Source of the DNA: a virus
Strand: one strand, 5' to 3'
Virus record (IMG/VR): IMGVR_UViG_3300037153_000557
Span: 1 to 55,007 of that record
Length of the DNA: 55,007 nt
In this document: positions 16,777 to 24,683 of the stretch, one piece after another
Layout of the letters: each line of letters opens with the position of its first letter
Position numbering within the stretch: the stretch's first letter is position 1
Program-made: the position numbers and the translations under genes
The notes under the pieces: model-generated
What the model saw: only the letters and a program-made list of their open reading frames with translations
Databases searched by the model: none
Told to the model about the DNA's origin: nothing

Positions 16777-17014
16777 TGCATTCTATCCCACTTGGACTAT
16801 GAATCACACGCTCGTATCCAACGGTTTTGATTTCCGTTTTAATTGAGCATTCCTTGCCTTGCTTGGCATAGTACTCTACGTTCCTCTGTGCTATATCGAT
16901 ACTGGAGACAGCCCATTTCTTGCCATCCATGACATTATAGATAATTTCTTCCTGCTGAGACTCCATGATAGGCATATCTATTCCACTAAAGGTATGACCA
17001 ACATTCCAACTCAT
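16766..17014 (-). CDS. Unknown 82-residue protein
   Basis: 82 residues beginning MSWNVGHTFSGID with a weak GCGAG ribosome site. It has mixed alpha/beta composition, no membrane segment and no recognised motif. It lies 15 bp after one leftward gene and overlaps the next, so it is co-transcribed from the promoter at 17709-17737. Confidence 0.55.
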   Translation of the reverse strand: MSWNVGHTFSGIDMPIMESQQEEIIYNVMDGKKWAVSSIDIAQRNVEYYAKQGKECSIKTEIKTVGYERVIHSPSGIECNEQ

Positions 17015-17029
17015 TTTGAAACTCGCTTT

Positions 17030-17662
17030 CTATGCTACTAACTCGACTTTTGTATACCATCCTGATTTCATATTTGGAGCAAGATCATCAAGCTCATTGA
17101 CTTCTTTCTGAGAAACATAGTTTGGCTTTTCGGCTACTCGATACTGGAGACTACCACTCCAGACAATCTCTCCAATCTCGTGCTTTTCATCGAGAATGAA
17201 TATCGTCTTCTTCTTAGCATTGGCACGCTCTCTGACCTCTCTCTCAGCACCTAGCTGATCAAGATATTCACTTTTGCCGCCTTGACGACGGATATCTACC
17301 TCATCCTCAAAAGATCCAAAGAGATCATCATCGTCTTCCACGACTCTATTAATTTTCTCTATTGCGCCATTTCGCTTCATACATGCCTTTGCATCCTCTA
17401 AGCTTGCATGAATGCATGGAACAAAAGCTCCGGAGACTTTTTGAAGCATGGCCTTACCACGCATCTTGCAATGGAATTTACTGGACTCCTCTACAATTTC
17501 ATAACCATTTTGATATACAGGTACCATCGTTTTCTCCTTCGCAATGGCAGCTTTCCGCTGTCTAGCAGGAACTACCTTGAGGACTCCTTTCACCTTGCGG
17601 ACTGTAAGGCCTTCTTTGATTTGTAGTTCCGCTACCAGCGGATTAACTTTGCGTACTGCCAT
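17030..17662 (-). CDS. Unknown charged protein
   Basis: 210 residues from the ATG at 17662 (CAAGGAGAAAGACA precedes it; an upstream in-frame start lacks a site). The first 60 residues are basic with repeated VRKV motifs. The middle has one Cys pair (FHCKMRG, CIHASLEDAKACM) and an acidic run DDDDLFGSFEDE. The C-terminal 50 residues contain ILDEKHEIGEIVWSGSLQYRV, probably a small beta domain. Single-gene promoter directly upstream. Function unknown. Confidence 0.65.
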   Translation of the reverse strand: MAVRKVNPLVAELQIKEGLTVRKVKGVLKVVPARQRKAAIAKEKTMVPVYQNGYEIVEESSKFHCKMRGKAMLQKVSGAFVPCIHASLEDAKACMKRNGAIEKINRVVEDDDDLFGSFEDEVDIRRQGGKSEYLDQLGAEREVRERANAKKKTIFILDEKHEIGEIVWSGSLQYRVAEKPNYVSQKEVNELDDLAPNMKSGWYTKVELVA

Positions 17663-17708
17663 TGTCTTTCTCCTTGTTTTCCTTTCGAGATCTCCTCTCG
17701 ACATTTGA

Positions 17709-17737
17709 ATTATGCCATATTTTCAAACGGATGTCAA
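17709..17737 (-). promoter_or_regulatory. Leftward promoter
   Basis: TTGACA (17737-17732), a 17-bp spacer, and CATAAT (17714-17709), reading leftward, about 45 bp before the ATG at 17662. Confidence 0.75.
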
Positions 17738-17783
17738 GCTTATTTGCAATGAATTTTAGCAGTTTTTCAAAGTTGGTCTAATC

Positions 17784-17809
17784 AAAAAAAGAAGGTCGTT
17801 CAGACCTTC
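17784..17809 (-). terminator. Leftward terminator
   Basis: Stem GAAGGTC / GACCTTC (17791-17797, 17803-17809). Leftward transcripts run into a T7 tract (17790-17784). It lies just beyond the gene ending at 17828. Confidence 0.85.
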
Positions 17810-17827
17810 GTGCTCTCTCGCTCGTTC

Positions 17828-18310
17828 TTACCTGATCCACGCATCTTTTGCTATGCCCCGTGCCATGATGCAGTAGTCAGGAAAGCGTATAGTAGCATCA
17901 TAGGAATACGGGATGTACATATCGCCATTAAACGTGCAATAGCCACCAAACCTTCGACTCACCGGATCAAGCGTAAGGTACCGGAAAGCCGAAAGGACCA
18001 GCTCAGCAGGAAACTCACCAGATAAAAATCGATACTCGCGAATGGCCTCGTCGCATAAGTCGAGCAGGCCTCGGTCCTTGGCTGCTTTCTTGAGGTATGG
18101 CCTGCCTTGCTTATCCAGTAGCAAAAGGCGTTCTGTGACCTTGGAGACGCGAATAGGGACCGTTGGCATGTCGTCAATGGATATCTCATCAGTGGTTCGC
18201 TCCAGTCGTACAGGCTGCCACGGCTTTCTCACGCTTCTCAGCTTGCCGGTATTGCGACGGTTCCACGCGCGCACGTACATACCTGGAACATATCTCTCTT
18301 GCTGCATCAT
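17828..18310 (-). CDS. Unknown protein
   Basis: 160 residues with a GCAGGAAGG ribosome site. The N terminus MMQQERYVPGMYVRAWNRRN is basic. Residues 60-110 contain a helical segment (CDEAIREYRFLSGEF). The end is aromatic and beta-rich. No motif recognised. It is flanked by its own extended -10 promoter and a terminator, so it is a monocistronic unit. Confidence 0.6.
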   Translation of the reverse strand: MMQQERYVPGMYVRAWNRRNTGKLRSVRKPWQPVRLERTTDEISIDDMPTVPIRVSKVTERLLLLDKQGRPYLKKAAKDRGLLDLCDEAIREYRFLSGEFPAELVLSAFRYLTLDPVSRRFGGYCTFNGDMYIPYSYDATIRFPDYCIMARGIAKDAWIR

Positions 18311-18555
18311 TGCATCCTTCCTGCTTTTTAAGCATGAATTACAAATTAGACAGAATTGTTGAAAAGATTATAGCACAGGAAAGAGCAATTTTGTTGAGCT
18401 TGATCTCATCCGACACAATAAATACAGAGTCAATGAACCAAGACTCTTTGGAGAAAATCTCACGTGACTGGCAGCGGCACGTAAAATCGCTGCTTCTTTA
18501 TGTTTGCAGGCAACAAAAAAGACCTCCGAAGAGGCCTTGGTGGGATGAGATGGGA
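18311..18555. other. Intergenic spacer with promoter and terminator
   Basis: It holds the terminator of the next leftward gene (18515-18536) and an extended -10 promoter reading leftward (TGC TATAAT, -10 at 18372-18367) for the gene at 18310. A plus-strand 77-residue ORF (18334-18564) has no ribosome site and runs through the terminator, so I do not call it a gene. Confidence 0.6.
18515..18536 (-). terminator. Leftward terminator with UUCG loop
   Basis: On the minus strand GGCCTC-TTCG-GAGGTC followed by T6 (18520-18515). It ends the gene at 18556. Confidence 0.85.
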
Positions 18556-18765
18556 TTAATCTAGATCATACGACTCCAGATAGCACCCTGGCAGTTTCCT
18601 TTCCTGCCAGAGGCGGTATAGATCGCCCGCCTTCCTTTGAGGATCTTCACCTTCGTACTCCACATAGGTGTTTTCGCGTGTCTCGGCTGTTAGACCGAGA
18701 CTTTTAAAGCGAGACTTTAACATCTGGACCTTCTGCTTATCTTCGCAACTAAAACAGATATACAT
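18556..18765 (-). CDS. Small unknown protein
   Basis: 69 residues from the ATG at 18765 (MYICFSCEDKQ), preceded by AAGAAGGG; longer in-frame starts lack a site. It begins with a beta strand plus CxxC-like FSCED, then a helix KVQMLKSRFKSLGL and a strand, an alpha/beta pattern seen in small ferredoxin-like or NrdH-like folds, but with a single Cys it is not a redoxin. Unknown function. Confidence 0.6.
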   Translation of the reverse strand: MYICFSCEDKQKVQMLKSRFKSLGLTAETRENTYVEYEGEDPQRKAGDLYRLWQERKLPGCYLESYDLD

Positions 18766-18788
18766 TTTTCCCTTCTTTCTCTTTCTAA

Positions 18789-19190
18789 TTAAACTAACTC
18801 TACATGCCGACGTACGATAGTATCGACCCATACTTTATTTAATGCAGGATGGCCGTGGCGACCATCTGGGCAAAAGCCACAGTCTTTCCCTGTAGTATGA
18901 AAATCCATTCCAAACAGGATTTCCATAGCTTGATATGCTTGTGTGACCTCTGGGGAACCAAGCACTTGTACTAGCAGATGCTTGACGCCTCTTGCTCGTT
19001 GAGAAGCAAAGGGAGCAGTATCCATATCCAGCTTCTCAACATTGACATTCAAGTACCAATCTGGTACCGCCTCATCTAGCAACTCTGCTCCACGTGATAC
19101 TTTTGCGTGGAGATCAAGTCGGTCTCGAACACAACTATCACATTTGCACTTGTTCTCGTAATATGGACCTGCCAGAAAATTATGCCCCAT
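18789..19190 (-). CDS. Cys/His-rich protein, probable zinc binder
   Basis: 133 residues starting MGHNFLAGPYYENKCKCDSC. CKCDSC near the N terminus and CGFCPDGRHGHP near residue 105 could together bind zinc. The middle is helical (LLVQVLGSPEVTQAYQAMEILFGMDF). Ribosome site GAAAGGAATAA is 6 bases upstream. Translated with the 19430 gene from the strong promoter at 19460-19489. Confidence 0.65.
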   Translation of the reverse strand: MGHNFLAGPYYENKCKCDSCVRDRLDLHAKVSRGAELLDEAVPDWYLNVNVEKLDMDTAPFASQRARGVKHLLVQVLGSPEVTQAYQAMEILFGMDFHTTGKDCGFCPDGRHGHPALNKVWVDTIVRRHVELV

Positions 19191-19202
19191 GTTTTATTCC
19201 TT

Positions 19203-19430
19203 TCAAAGAAAGATTGCATTATCAAAATTGATTTTGTGCTTAATCCGCTCATCAATAGCAGATTGTGCAATGTCACGCGCTACAGCTCTGATTTGATCTA
19301 AATCAGGTTCTTGGCCAGTCTGGAGACAAATCATCTCTCGAAACCACCTCAACCGATCATCGGAAAGCGTGAAACTAATCACAACACGCCTCTCTTCATC
19401 CTTTTTCTTAGGATATGGACGCTTACTCAC
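19203..19430 (-). CDS. Small helical protein, possible regulator
   Basis: 75 residues from GTG 19430, 6 bases after AAGGAGG; the TTG three bases earlier is too close. A basic N terminus (KRPYPKKKDEERR) leads to a short strand VVISFTLSDDRL and two helices. A strand followed by two helices suggests ribbon-helix-helix type DNA binding, but this is tentative. It is the first gene behind a TTGACA/TATAAT promoter. Confidence 0.55.
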   Translation of the reverse strand: MSKRPYPKKKDEERRVVISFTLSDDRLRWFREMICLQTGQEPDLDQIRAVARDIAQSAIDERIKHKINFDNAIFL

Positions 19431-19459
19431 CAATCACCTCCTTCATTCGATCTAGTCAG

Positions 19460-19489
19460 ATTATACTGCATTGCAATATTGAATGTCAA
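19460..19489 (-). promoter_or_regulatory. Strong leftward promoter
   Basis: TTGACA (19489-19484), an 18-bp spacer, TATAAT (19465-19460). Perfect consensus hexamers, 30 bp before the gene at 19430. Confidence 0.88.
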
Positions 19490-19565
19490 TGATTTTGAGA
19501 CCAATTTCCGCAAACCCATGATCTCGCTCATGCCTGTATTGCAGCTTTGTGGTGAGCAAAAGAAA

Positions 19566-19587
19566 AGCCCTCCTGAGTGAGAGGGCT
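19566..19587 (-). terminator. Leftward terminator of the partition operon
   Basis: Stem AGCCCTC / GAGGGCT (19566-19572, 19581-19587), followed leftward by a TTTTCTTTT tract. Lies after the J-domain gene. Confidence 0.85.
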
Positions 19588-19604
19588 GGTTGGTGGACGC
19601 GCTA

Positions 19605-20057
19605 CTAGGCTTTATAAATGTGTCTGCCAAGCACTTGGCTAGCAACCTCATAGGCCTTGTTGATCTTGGCCATCTTCTCATTATTACCGCCCGCGTCTGG
19701 ATGATGCATCTTGGCAAGTTTGCGGTAAGCCTCTTTGAGCTTCTCATTTGTCAGACCGTGAGCAGACAAGCCAAGCACCTGCAAGGCCTCTTGCTCGCGC
19801 AATGGTGTGCAGGCAGGCGAGACACCTGCCTGTTGAAAATTCTGCAGTCTCTCTTCGATCTGTTTTAGTCGCTCTTGCGCCCTAGCTATTTCATCCTCGG
19901 TTGCTGCCATGTCCCGTGTCCGATTAATCGGCCTTTGGAGAATTCTGGTGAGGACCTGAGCCTGTTTCTTTTGGTTTTCATAGCGTTCTTGAAGATATTC
20001 AATCTTGTCAAGAGTGCGACGCTTTTCATTGATCGTGAATTGCAACAGTGCTTCCAT
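19605..20057 (-). CDS. J-domain (DnaJ-like) protein with coiled coil
   Basis: 150 residues from ATG 20057 with AAAGGAGGTGATC upstream. Residues 1-85 are coiled coil (KRRTLDKIEYLQERYENQKK). Residues 95-145 form a J domain with the HPD signature (LAKMHHPDAGGNNEKM), which would stimulate a host DnaK. No zinc or substrate domain. It follows parM/parR in the same operon, so the client may be the partition filament or a replication complex, as lambda P uses DnaJ/DnaK. That link is inference. Confidence 0.85.
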   Translation of the reverse strand: MEALLQFTINEKRRTLDKIEYLQERYENQKKQAQVLTRILQRPINRTRDMAATEDEIARAQERLKQIEERLQNFQQAGVSPACTPLREQEALQVLGLSAHGLTNEKLKEAYRKLAKMHHPDAGGNNEKMAKINKAYEVASQVLGRHIYKA

Positions 20058-20088
20058 AGGATCACCTCCTTTCGTTTGTTCGCTGGTT

Positions 20089-20400
20089 TTAGTCGTCGTA
20101 AAAATCGAGATCATCGTCACTTATCCCACTAGAGATGAGGACTTCATTTTGCTGATTGGATGCGGATATTTTTGCCATTGGTAACGTGTTTTGCGTGGGA
20201 GATTGGCTTATCTCACCATTAAGAAAGAGCCGTATATACTCATCCGCATAGAAAGCAAGAAGATGACTTTTCGGTACGCCTTTCTGCCTTTCATCCTCTT
20301 GCAATTGCCTCATCAAGCGGCTATCACGATTGATAGCCACTGTGAGGTAAACCCGCTTATCTGTATCCCTTGGCATATTAAGAAACCTGCTCTTTTGCAT
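20089..20400 (-). CDS. ParR-like partition adaptor
   Basis: 103 residues from ATG 20400, overlapping the parM end by 23 bp; ATG 20376, two bases after the parM stop, is an alternative. The segment VYLTVAINRDSRLMRQLQEDERQKG followed by HLLAFYADEYIRLFLNG looks like a ribbon-helix-helix DNA-binding domain: one strand then two helices. The C terminus is acidic (GISDDDLDFYDD). ParR proteins bind parC through such a domain and contact ParM filament ends through a C-terminal tail. Call rests on fold pattern plus being directly after parM. Confidence 0.68.
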   Translation of the reverse strand: MQKSRFLNMPRDTDKRVYLTVAINRDSRLMRQLQEDERQKGVPKSHLLAFYADEYIRLFLNGEISQSPTQNTLPMAKISASNQQNEVLISSGISDDDLDFYDD

Positions 20401-21481
20401 CCCGATTAAAGAAGTGTAAAGCGAGTCTTGCATAGCCAGCGGCATTGGCGCATTCCGGTCTTATTGGCACCGATAAACGATTAGCAAAAAGTGCTCTTAC
20501 ACTGTCCTCAAAGTAGTAGGCACCCCCGCCGACTAAGAGGACATATTCAGCATCAGAAGCCACGACATCGCTTCTCAAAGAGCTAGCCCAGGACCGTTTA
20601 ATAAAGCCTGAAATTCGTTTGCCAACTTCGCCTAAAGACTTGCTTAAAAGAGCATCGACTCTCATGTGATGAGCCCCAGCATTCCTGACGGTTGCAACAC
20701 TGTTATAATCCTTGGTATCCACAAAACAATTCTGGAGTTTGGCAGCATCGCTCGCAGATAAAGGATAGCGAAACTCTTTCTCAAAAGACTCGGTTAAACT
20801 ATCGATTGCAGACTCAACCCCAATGTCATGAGACTTGCATTGATCTTTAATTGGTGTTTGACCATTCACCATATAGATATCAGTTGTCCGCCCTCCAATA
20901 TCGATAATACCCGCCTTGACTTTCCCTATGGCCCCATGTGCAATATTGGCACCGGAGCCCTCCATGATGACCTTCCTGATGGCGATGTGGGCTATACGCC
21001 TCTCACCATCTAAGACAAACTCGTGATCGCCTTCGAGCGCGTTTTTAATCGCCTCAATATTCTCCTCATTGTGCGTGAGGATAGGTAGACCAGTGACCAC
21101 GATCAACCCATACTCGCGATCTTTGATCAAAGTACCAGACGTTGCCAGTAGCATAGCCAGACTACGAACACTCCAGTAACGAGTGATGTCCCCACGGCTG
21201 GTCAATGTCATAGCATCGGATGATGGGGCCTGTTCGATTGCCAGATCCCCCACGTAAAACTCATTGCCATTGACGGCTATGATGTGAGCAGTGTCGTGGA
21301 CCGCTCCGATTTGACGCAGGTCCCCATTGGTTGACATGGCCTCCAACTCCTCACGTGAGCCCTCATAGAGCGTACTAGGCATGGTGAGCTCACGAAGATT
21401 ACCTGCAATGTAGGTAATTCCACACGTTTTACTATTGCCATAATCATGGCCGTATGGGTAGGTGTTGTAATGGTAATTCAT
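20378..21481 (-). CDS. parM: Actin-like plasmid segregation ATPase (ParM family)
   Basis: 367 residues. Actin-fold motifs: GHDYGNSKTCG (phosphate 1, residues 11-21), GKVKAGIIDIGGRTTDIYMV (phosphate 2, near 190) and YVLLVGGGAYYFED (adenosine motif, near 330). The closest pattern is the ParM/Alp/Ta0583 group that segregates low-copy plasmids. The promoter and parC-like repeats lie immediately upstream, and a ParR-like gene overlaps the 3' end. It would push plasmid copies of the phage genome apart. Ribosome site AAAGGAAAT. Confidence 0.9.
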   Translation of the reverse strand: MNYHYNTYPYGHDYGNSKTCGITYIAGNLRELTMPSTLYEGSREELEAMSTNGDLRQIGAVHDTAHIIAVNGNEFYVGDLAIEQAPSSDAMTLTSRGDITRYWSVRSLAMLLATSGTLIKDREYGLIVVTGLPILTHNEENIEAIKNALEGDHEFVLDGERRIAHIAIRKVIMEGSGANIAHGAIGKVKAGIIDIGGRTTDIYMVNGQTPIKDQCKSHDIGVESAIDSLTESFEKEFRYPLSASDAAKLQNCFVDTKDYNSVATVRNAGAHHMRVDALLSKSLGEVGKRISGFIKRSWASSLRSDVVASDAEYVLLVGGGAYYFEDSVRALFANRLSVPIRPECANAAGYARLALHFFNRDAKEQVS

Positions 21482-21637
21482 TTAGGTGATTTCCTTTCAC
21501 TACTTCTGTACAGTACGAAATTTAACTGTATTGTACAGTTTACTTTCTTACCAACCGCTTGTCAAGTAAAAAGCTACTTTTTTGCTCTCCTTTTGCAAAA
21601 TTGACGGTACAGGTAAGTACTGTATGGTACGGAATTG
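21482..21637 (-). promoter_or_regulatory. parM promoter with repeat cluster (parC candidate)
   Basis: Leftward TTGACA (in CTTGTCAAG near 21560-21568), a 17-bp spacer and TAAACT. The interval repeats a TGTACAGTAC / ACTGTA-type word: near 21508, 21525-21537 and 21605-21633 (GGTACAGG, GTACTGTATGGTACGG). Repeats overlapping a partition promoter are what ParR binds both for segregation and autorepression. No gene lies here. Confidence 0.6.
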
Positions 21638-22159
21638 CTACTTTTCATCTCTACGCAATACGCGTGTAAATTTCCAGTAATCAACCTCTATGTGCTCTAC
21701 ACTACCTATGATGTGACTGCTGATCGTCTCTACAGGGTAGTATCCCCAGTTGTAGGGCTTCGCTCGCTTGAGATAAGCAAGAGTAGCATCGTCAATCTTT
21801 GCCTCTACCAAAGCGTCAAATCTTTCCTTGCTAACTCTTGCTTGGAGAAGTGGAACCTCTGTATGCTTAATCAGAGCAAGGACAGTCTCAAGCCCTGCGC
21901 CTCCCTCGCCTCCATGCGTTCCAAATCCATCAGGGATGATAGTGAGCTGAATACGGCTTATCCATCCCCATGCTACAAACAGAACTCCATCATGGTCAGC
22001 TTCAGGATATTCTTGGCAGCATACCAATGTCATCCATTCTGGTTTAAATTGCCCAAGAAGGATAGTCGCCATAGCCTCAACGCAGCTTCTTGTGATTCCA
22101 GGTTCCCCTAGATACTGGGGTAATTGTCCACCATAGTATTCATAATCAAAAAAAGTCAT
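21638..22159 (-). CDS. Unknown protein preceding the FtsK-like gene product operon end
   Basis: 173 residues, one base after the FtsK-like stop. Mixed alpha/beta, aromatic-rich (MTFFDYEYYGGQL), Gly-rich loop GFGTHGGEGGAG near residue 80. No transmembrane segment. The last gene transcribed before the parM promoter. Not recognised; neighbours suggest a role with the membrane ATPase or DNA handling. Confidence 0.6.
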   Translation of the reverse strand: MTFFDYEYYGGQLPQYLGEPGITRSCVEAMATILLGQFKPEWMTLVCCQEYPEADHDGVLFVAWGWISRIQLTIIPDGFGTHGGEGGAGLETVLALIKHTEVPLLQARVSKERFDALVEAKIDDATLAYLKRAKPYNWGYYPVETISSHIIGSVEHIEVDYWKFTRVLRRDEK

Positions 22160-22160
22160 T

Positions 22161-23786
22161 TTAAGCCTCCTCTAATTCCATACCCTTACGAGCCATGTTG
22201 CTAATTGATCTCATCACCTGCTCATACTCAAAACCAGCCTCTTGATAGCCTTGTCCCTTGCCTTTCTTGACTCTCCAGACACGCTCTATGATCCCATCTT
22301 TCGTGTTTATCCCAGAGGCCATCGCTTCTAGGACTTGGGATACTCGTAGATTGGCCTGAGAAGCCTCTTCAGGCTGTTCTTCCATCTCCGTTCTATCCAC
22401 ATTCCATCCACGTGGAGAGACCTCTTTGACGGTTACTTTGGAAGGCTCGTTTTTTGCCTTGAGTAAAGCCTTGACATCGTAGTCAGGGGCCTCCACCAAG
22501 TCGGTACATCCCGTAGCCTCTACCACACATTGCCCTTTTTGCTTGCTTTCCCAGTTCGAGTTAAGCAGTTCTGAGCAAACAAAACCAGCAGCCCTGGCCG
22601 CCGTGGGCTTGACTGCAAAGCTCACATTGATCCCAAAGTTGTTGTTAAACGCTTTCAGGTCCTCATCTGCATAATCCACCTGAGCACAAGCCATAAGATG
22701 GATGAATACTTTGAGCCCGCGAATAGCCAGCTCGTTTAAGTCATCGAGCAGCGTTGATCGTGTAGCCCCGTCAAGGTCCCTGTGTTTCTTCAAGCTCAGG
22801 AACTCCTCAATGTAGACCAGGATATGAGGCTGTTGGGCTTGCTCCGATTCTGGTAGGCTATAGCGCCTATCCATCTCATTGCGGATATAGTGCAGATATT
22901 CAGCTACCTGTCTTGGGTTGCGAGCGTGTAACTCAACTTCTTTCCTGCCTACATTCAAGACTGCCAAGTGCTCCATATCCTCAAAGAGTTTGCTCGTTTT
23001 GTTCTCTAGATCAAGCAAAGCAATCACCATCGTGTCGGGATCATGCGTCTTGGTCACCAGATCTATGAGAGCAGCCGCAAAGCAACTCTTGCCCTTCTGA
23101 CTTGATCCGATAATGAGAATATGCGAGCTATCAATATCGACAATCGGGACCCCATTTTGTCTGAGTGAGTTCCCAAAAGGCAACTGAAAACTATTGCGCT
23201 CTACTAGCTTCACCAAGTCCTCTATCTTTGGCTTGCCAGTTTGTCCAGGAGGGAGCAGCCCCATCGTCTCGCTATTGCTCTCGCTCTTCACGCTGTAATG
23301 CATGCTGTGCAAAGCCGGGTGCTCACGCATATTCCCCCTAATGAGTTGCCAACGCCCGGTCAATCCATCCCTTACGACTAAGTTCCCCTGCTCATCCAGA
23401 TGAGAGATATCACTGAGCCGCTTTGCCTCTGCCAACATCCTTTGTGCCTCAGCTTGCTTGATGGCGTTCTCAGCAGCCTTGGATGAGATCTCAACCAGTG
23501 CCGTCTTGTAGTAGGTCCAAGTCGAAAGGCCATATTTCACGCCAGCGCCAATACCAGCAAGAACAACTGCTGGTATGAGTAGTTGAGCTCCGAACCGAAT
23601 CAGTGAGCCCGATGCTGCTACCCAAATTCCCCAATTAGCAAACATGGCAGTCAGGAAGCCAATGAACAGGATCACCGAGATAGATGAGGCAATCACAAAC
23701 GTCACTAGTGATTTCAGGCCGTCTGCTGGTGAAATCTCTCTATCCATTTCAGCTATTTGCACTTCTTGGTTAAATTTTCTTTTCAC
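22161..23786 (-). CDS. Membrane-anchored FtsK/HerA-type DNA translocase
   Basis: 541 residues. Two membrane helices (residues about 28-58 and 62-85), a coiled linker, then a RecA-like ATPase: Walker A GSSQKGKS (near 230), Walker B VIALLDLENK and ILVYIEEFLSL with the acidic pair, and GLKVFIHLMACAQ (sensor). Residues 480-541 look like a winged helix (ASGINTKDGIIERVW). Such proteins are FtsK/SpoIIIE- or Tra-type coupling ATPases of plasmids and actinomycete conjugative elements. Here it may move or segregate the extrachromosomal genome. Confidence 0.85.
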   Translation of the reverse strand: MKRKFNQEVQIAEMDREISPADGLKSLVTFVIASSISVILFIGFLTAMFANWGIWVAASGSLIRFGAQLLIPAVVLAGIGAGVKYGLSTWTYYKTALVEISSKAAENAIKQAEAQRMLAEAKRLSDISHLDEQGNLVVRDGLTGRWQLIRGNMREHPALHSMHYSVKSESNSETMGLLPPGQTGKPKIEDLVKLVERNSFQLPFGNSLRQNGVPIVDIDSSHILIIGSSQKGKSCFAAALIDLVTKTHDPDTMVIALLDLENKTSKLFEDMEHLAVLNVGRKEVELHARNPRQVAEYLHYIRNEMDRRYSLPESEQAQQPHILVYIEEFLSLKKHRDLDGATRSTLLDDLNELAIRGLKVFIHLMACAQVDYADEDLKAFNNNFGINVSFAVKPTAARAAGFVCSELLNSNWESKQKGQCVVEATGCTDLVEAPDYDVKALLKAKNEPSKVTVKEVSPRGWNVDRTEMEEQPEEASQANLRVSQVLEAMASGINTKDGIIERVWRVKKGKGQGYQEAGFEYEQVMRSISNMARKGMELEEA

Positions 23787-24012
23787 GCTGAAGATACCTC
23801 CTTCCTGCGCAGAATAGGCCTATTCCAATGAGACACATGAAGAACATCTGATTTGATGAGGTGTGTGTGAGGATCATCTCAAGCTCATACGAGAGCCCCC
23901 ATACGAGACCGAGAAACGCTGCTACAGCGATTCCCACCGCAAACGCGATCACGAGGAACTCTTGGATGAGCGGGATGTTGAGGGCTTTATCCCCTGTTGA
24001 TGGTAGTTGCAT
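23770..24012 (-). CDS. Two-TM small membrane protein
   Basis: 80 residues with two hydrophobic helices (residues 14-42 and 56-72) and a basic C terminus (RRYLQREKKI). It overlaps the start of the FtsK-like gene by 17 bp, so the two are probably translated together and may form one membrane complex. A hairpin GTCTGG/CCAGAC (24014-24049) surrounds the ribosome site. Confidence 0.65.
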   Translation of the reverse strand: MQLPSTGDKALNIPLIQEFLVIAFAVGIAVAAFLGLVWGLSYELEMILTHTSSNQMFFMCLIGIGLFCAGRRYLQREKKI

Positions 24013-24069
24013 TGTCTGGTTTCCTTTGCTTCTTGCAAGGCCCCCAGACTGCTGTTATGATGCTAGGAG

Positions 24070-24130
24070 CCCTAATTTATCCTTAGGGTGAGCTCAGCTC
24101 GCTACTGGTTTGCGGCCTAGCGAGCTGAGC
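24070..24130. repeat. Tandem hairpins in leftward operon
   Basis: A 12-bp perfect stem GCTCAGCTCGCT / AGCGAGCTGAGC (24092-24103, 24119-24130) and a 6-bp stem CCCTAA/TTAGGG (24070-24088). No T-tract follows on either strand, so they look like mRNA processing or stabilising structures between the 24137 and 24012 genes, not a simple terminator. Confidence 0.55.
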
Positions 24131-24136
24131 GTCTCA

Positions 24137-24331
24137 CTACTTGTATTTACTGGTGTCGACTTTCCACACATCGCGAGGCGCGACATTTGGGAGTCTGTCT
24201 CTCCAGTACTGATCTCGTGGGTTCAGCTCATAGTAGAGCTGACATTGCTCGGTGTACAACTCGTGATTGTACTCAGCACCCTCTGCTTCAGTAATGCTAC
24301 GTAGATACTCATACCGTTCTTGCTTGTTCAT
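24137..24331 (-). CDS. Small tyrosine-rich protein, unknown
   Basis: 64 residues, MNKQERYEYLRSITEAEG start, 12 Tyr/Trp in a short helical protein. Ribosome site AAGAAAGG, preceded by a 10-bp hairpin GCCTGTTGCT / AGCAACAGGC (24347-24380). No recognised family; co-transcribed with neighbours. Confidence 0.6.
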   Translation of the reverse strand: MNKQERYEYLRSITEAEGAEYNHELYTEQCQLYYELNPRDQYWRDRLPNVAPRDVWKVDTSKYK

Positions 24332-24383
24332 GGTTTTTCCTTTCTTGCCTGTTGCTATGGTTCCTAGGCCAGCAACAGGCGAC

Positions 24384-24683
24384 TTACATTATTTGTCTAA
24401 CTTCTGCGTCTTTCAAAATACGAACATCGCACAAACGCTCAGCCTTCTCATCAGGCCTTGCACCGCGACCATATGTGCTTATTGTATACAGTGTCGGTAC
24501 AGCCTGTATCATCACCGAGTCGCCTTCTCTCAACTCAACATCTTCCATATCCACACATACCACCTGTGCAACACTTCCACCTGCTGCATCTCTCACAGTA
24601 TGGAGATAAGCAACAGGCGTCTCTTCCCCACTGCTAGAGGAAGCAGTGGCAAGACGCGCAACACGAGCTGTAAAGTTCATCAT
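24384..24683 (-). CDS. Unknown beta-rich small protein
   Basis: 99 residues; the start overlaps the stop of the coiled-coil gene by 4 bp (ATGA), so translation is coupled. Residues 35-75 (VAQVVCVDMEDVELREGDSVMI) resemble a small barrel. A tail of charged residues follows. Function unknown. Confidence 0.55.
   Translation of the reverse strand: MMNFTARVARLATASSSSGEETPVAYLHTVRDAAGGSVAQVVCVDMEDVELREGDSVMIQAVPTLYTISTYGRGARPDEKAERLCDVRILKDAEVRQIM

Noticed and set aside
18334-18564. 77-residue plus-strand ORF between leftward genes
   Set aside because: No ribosome site, runs through a leftward terminator, and faces a leftward extended -10 promoter.
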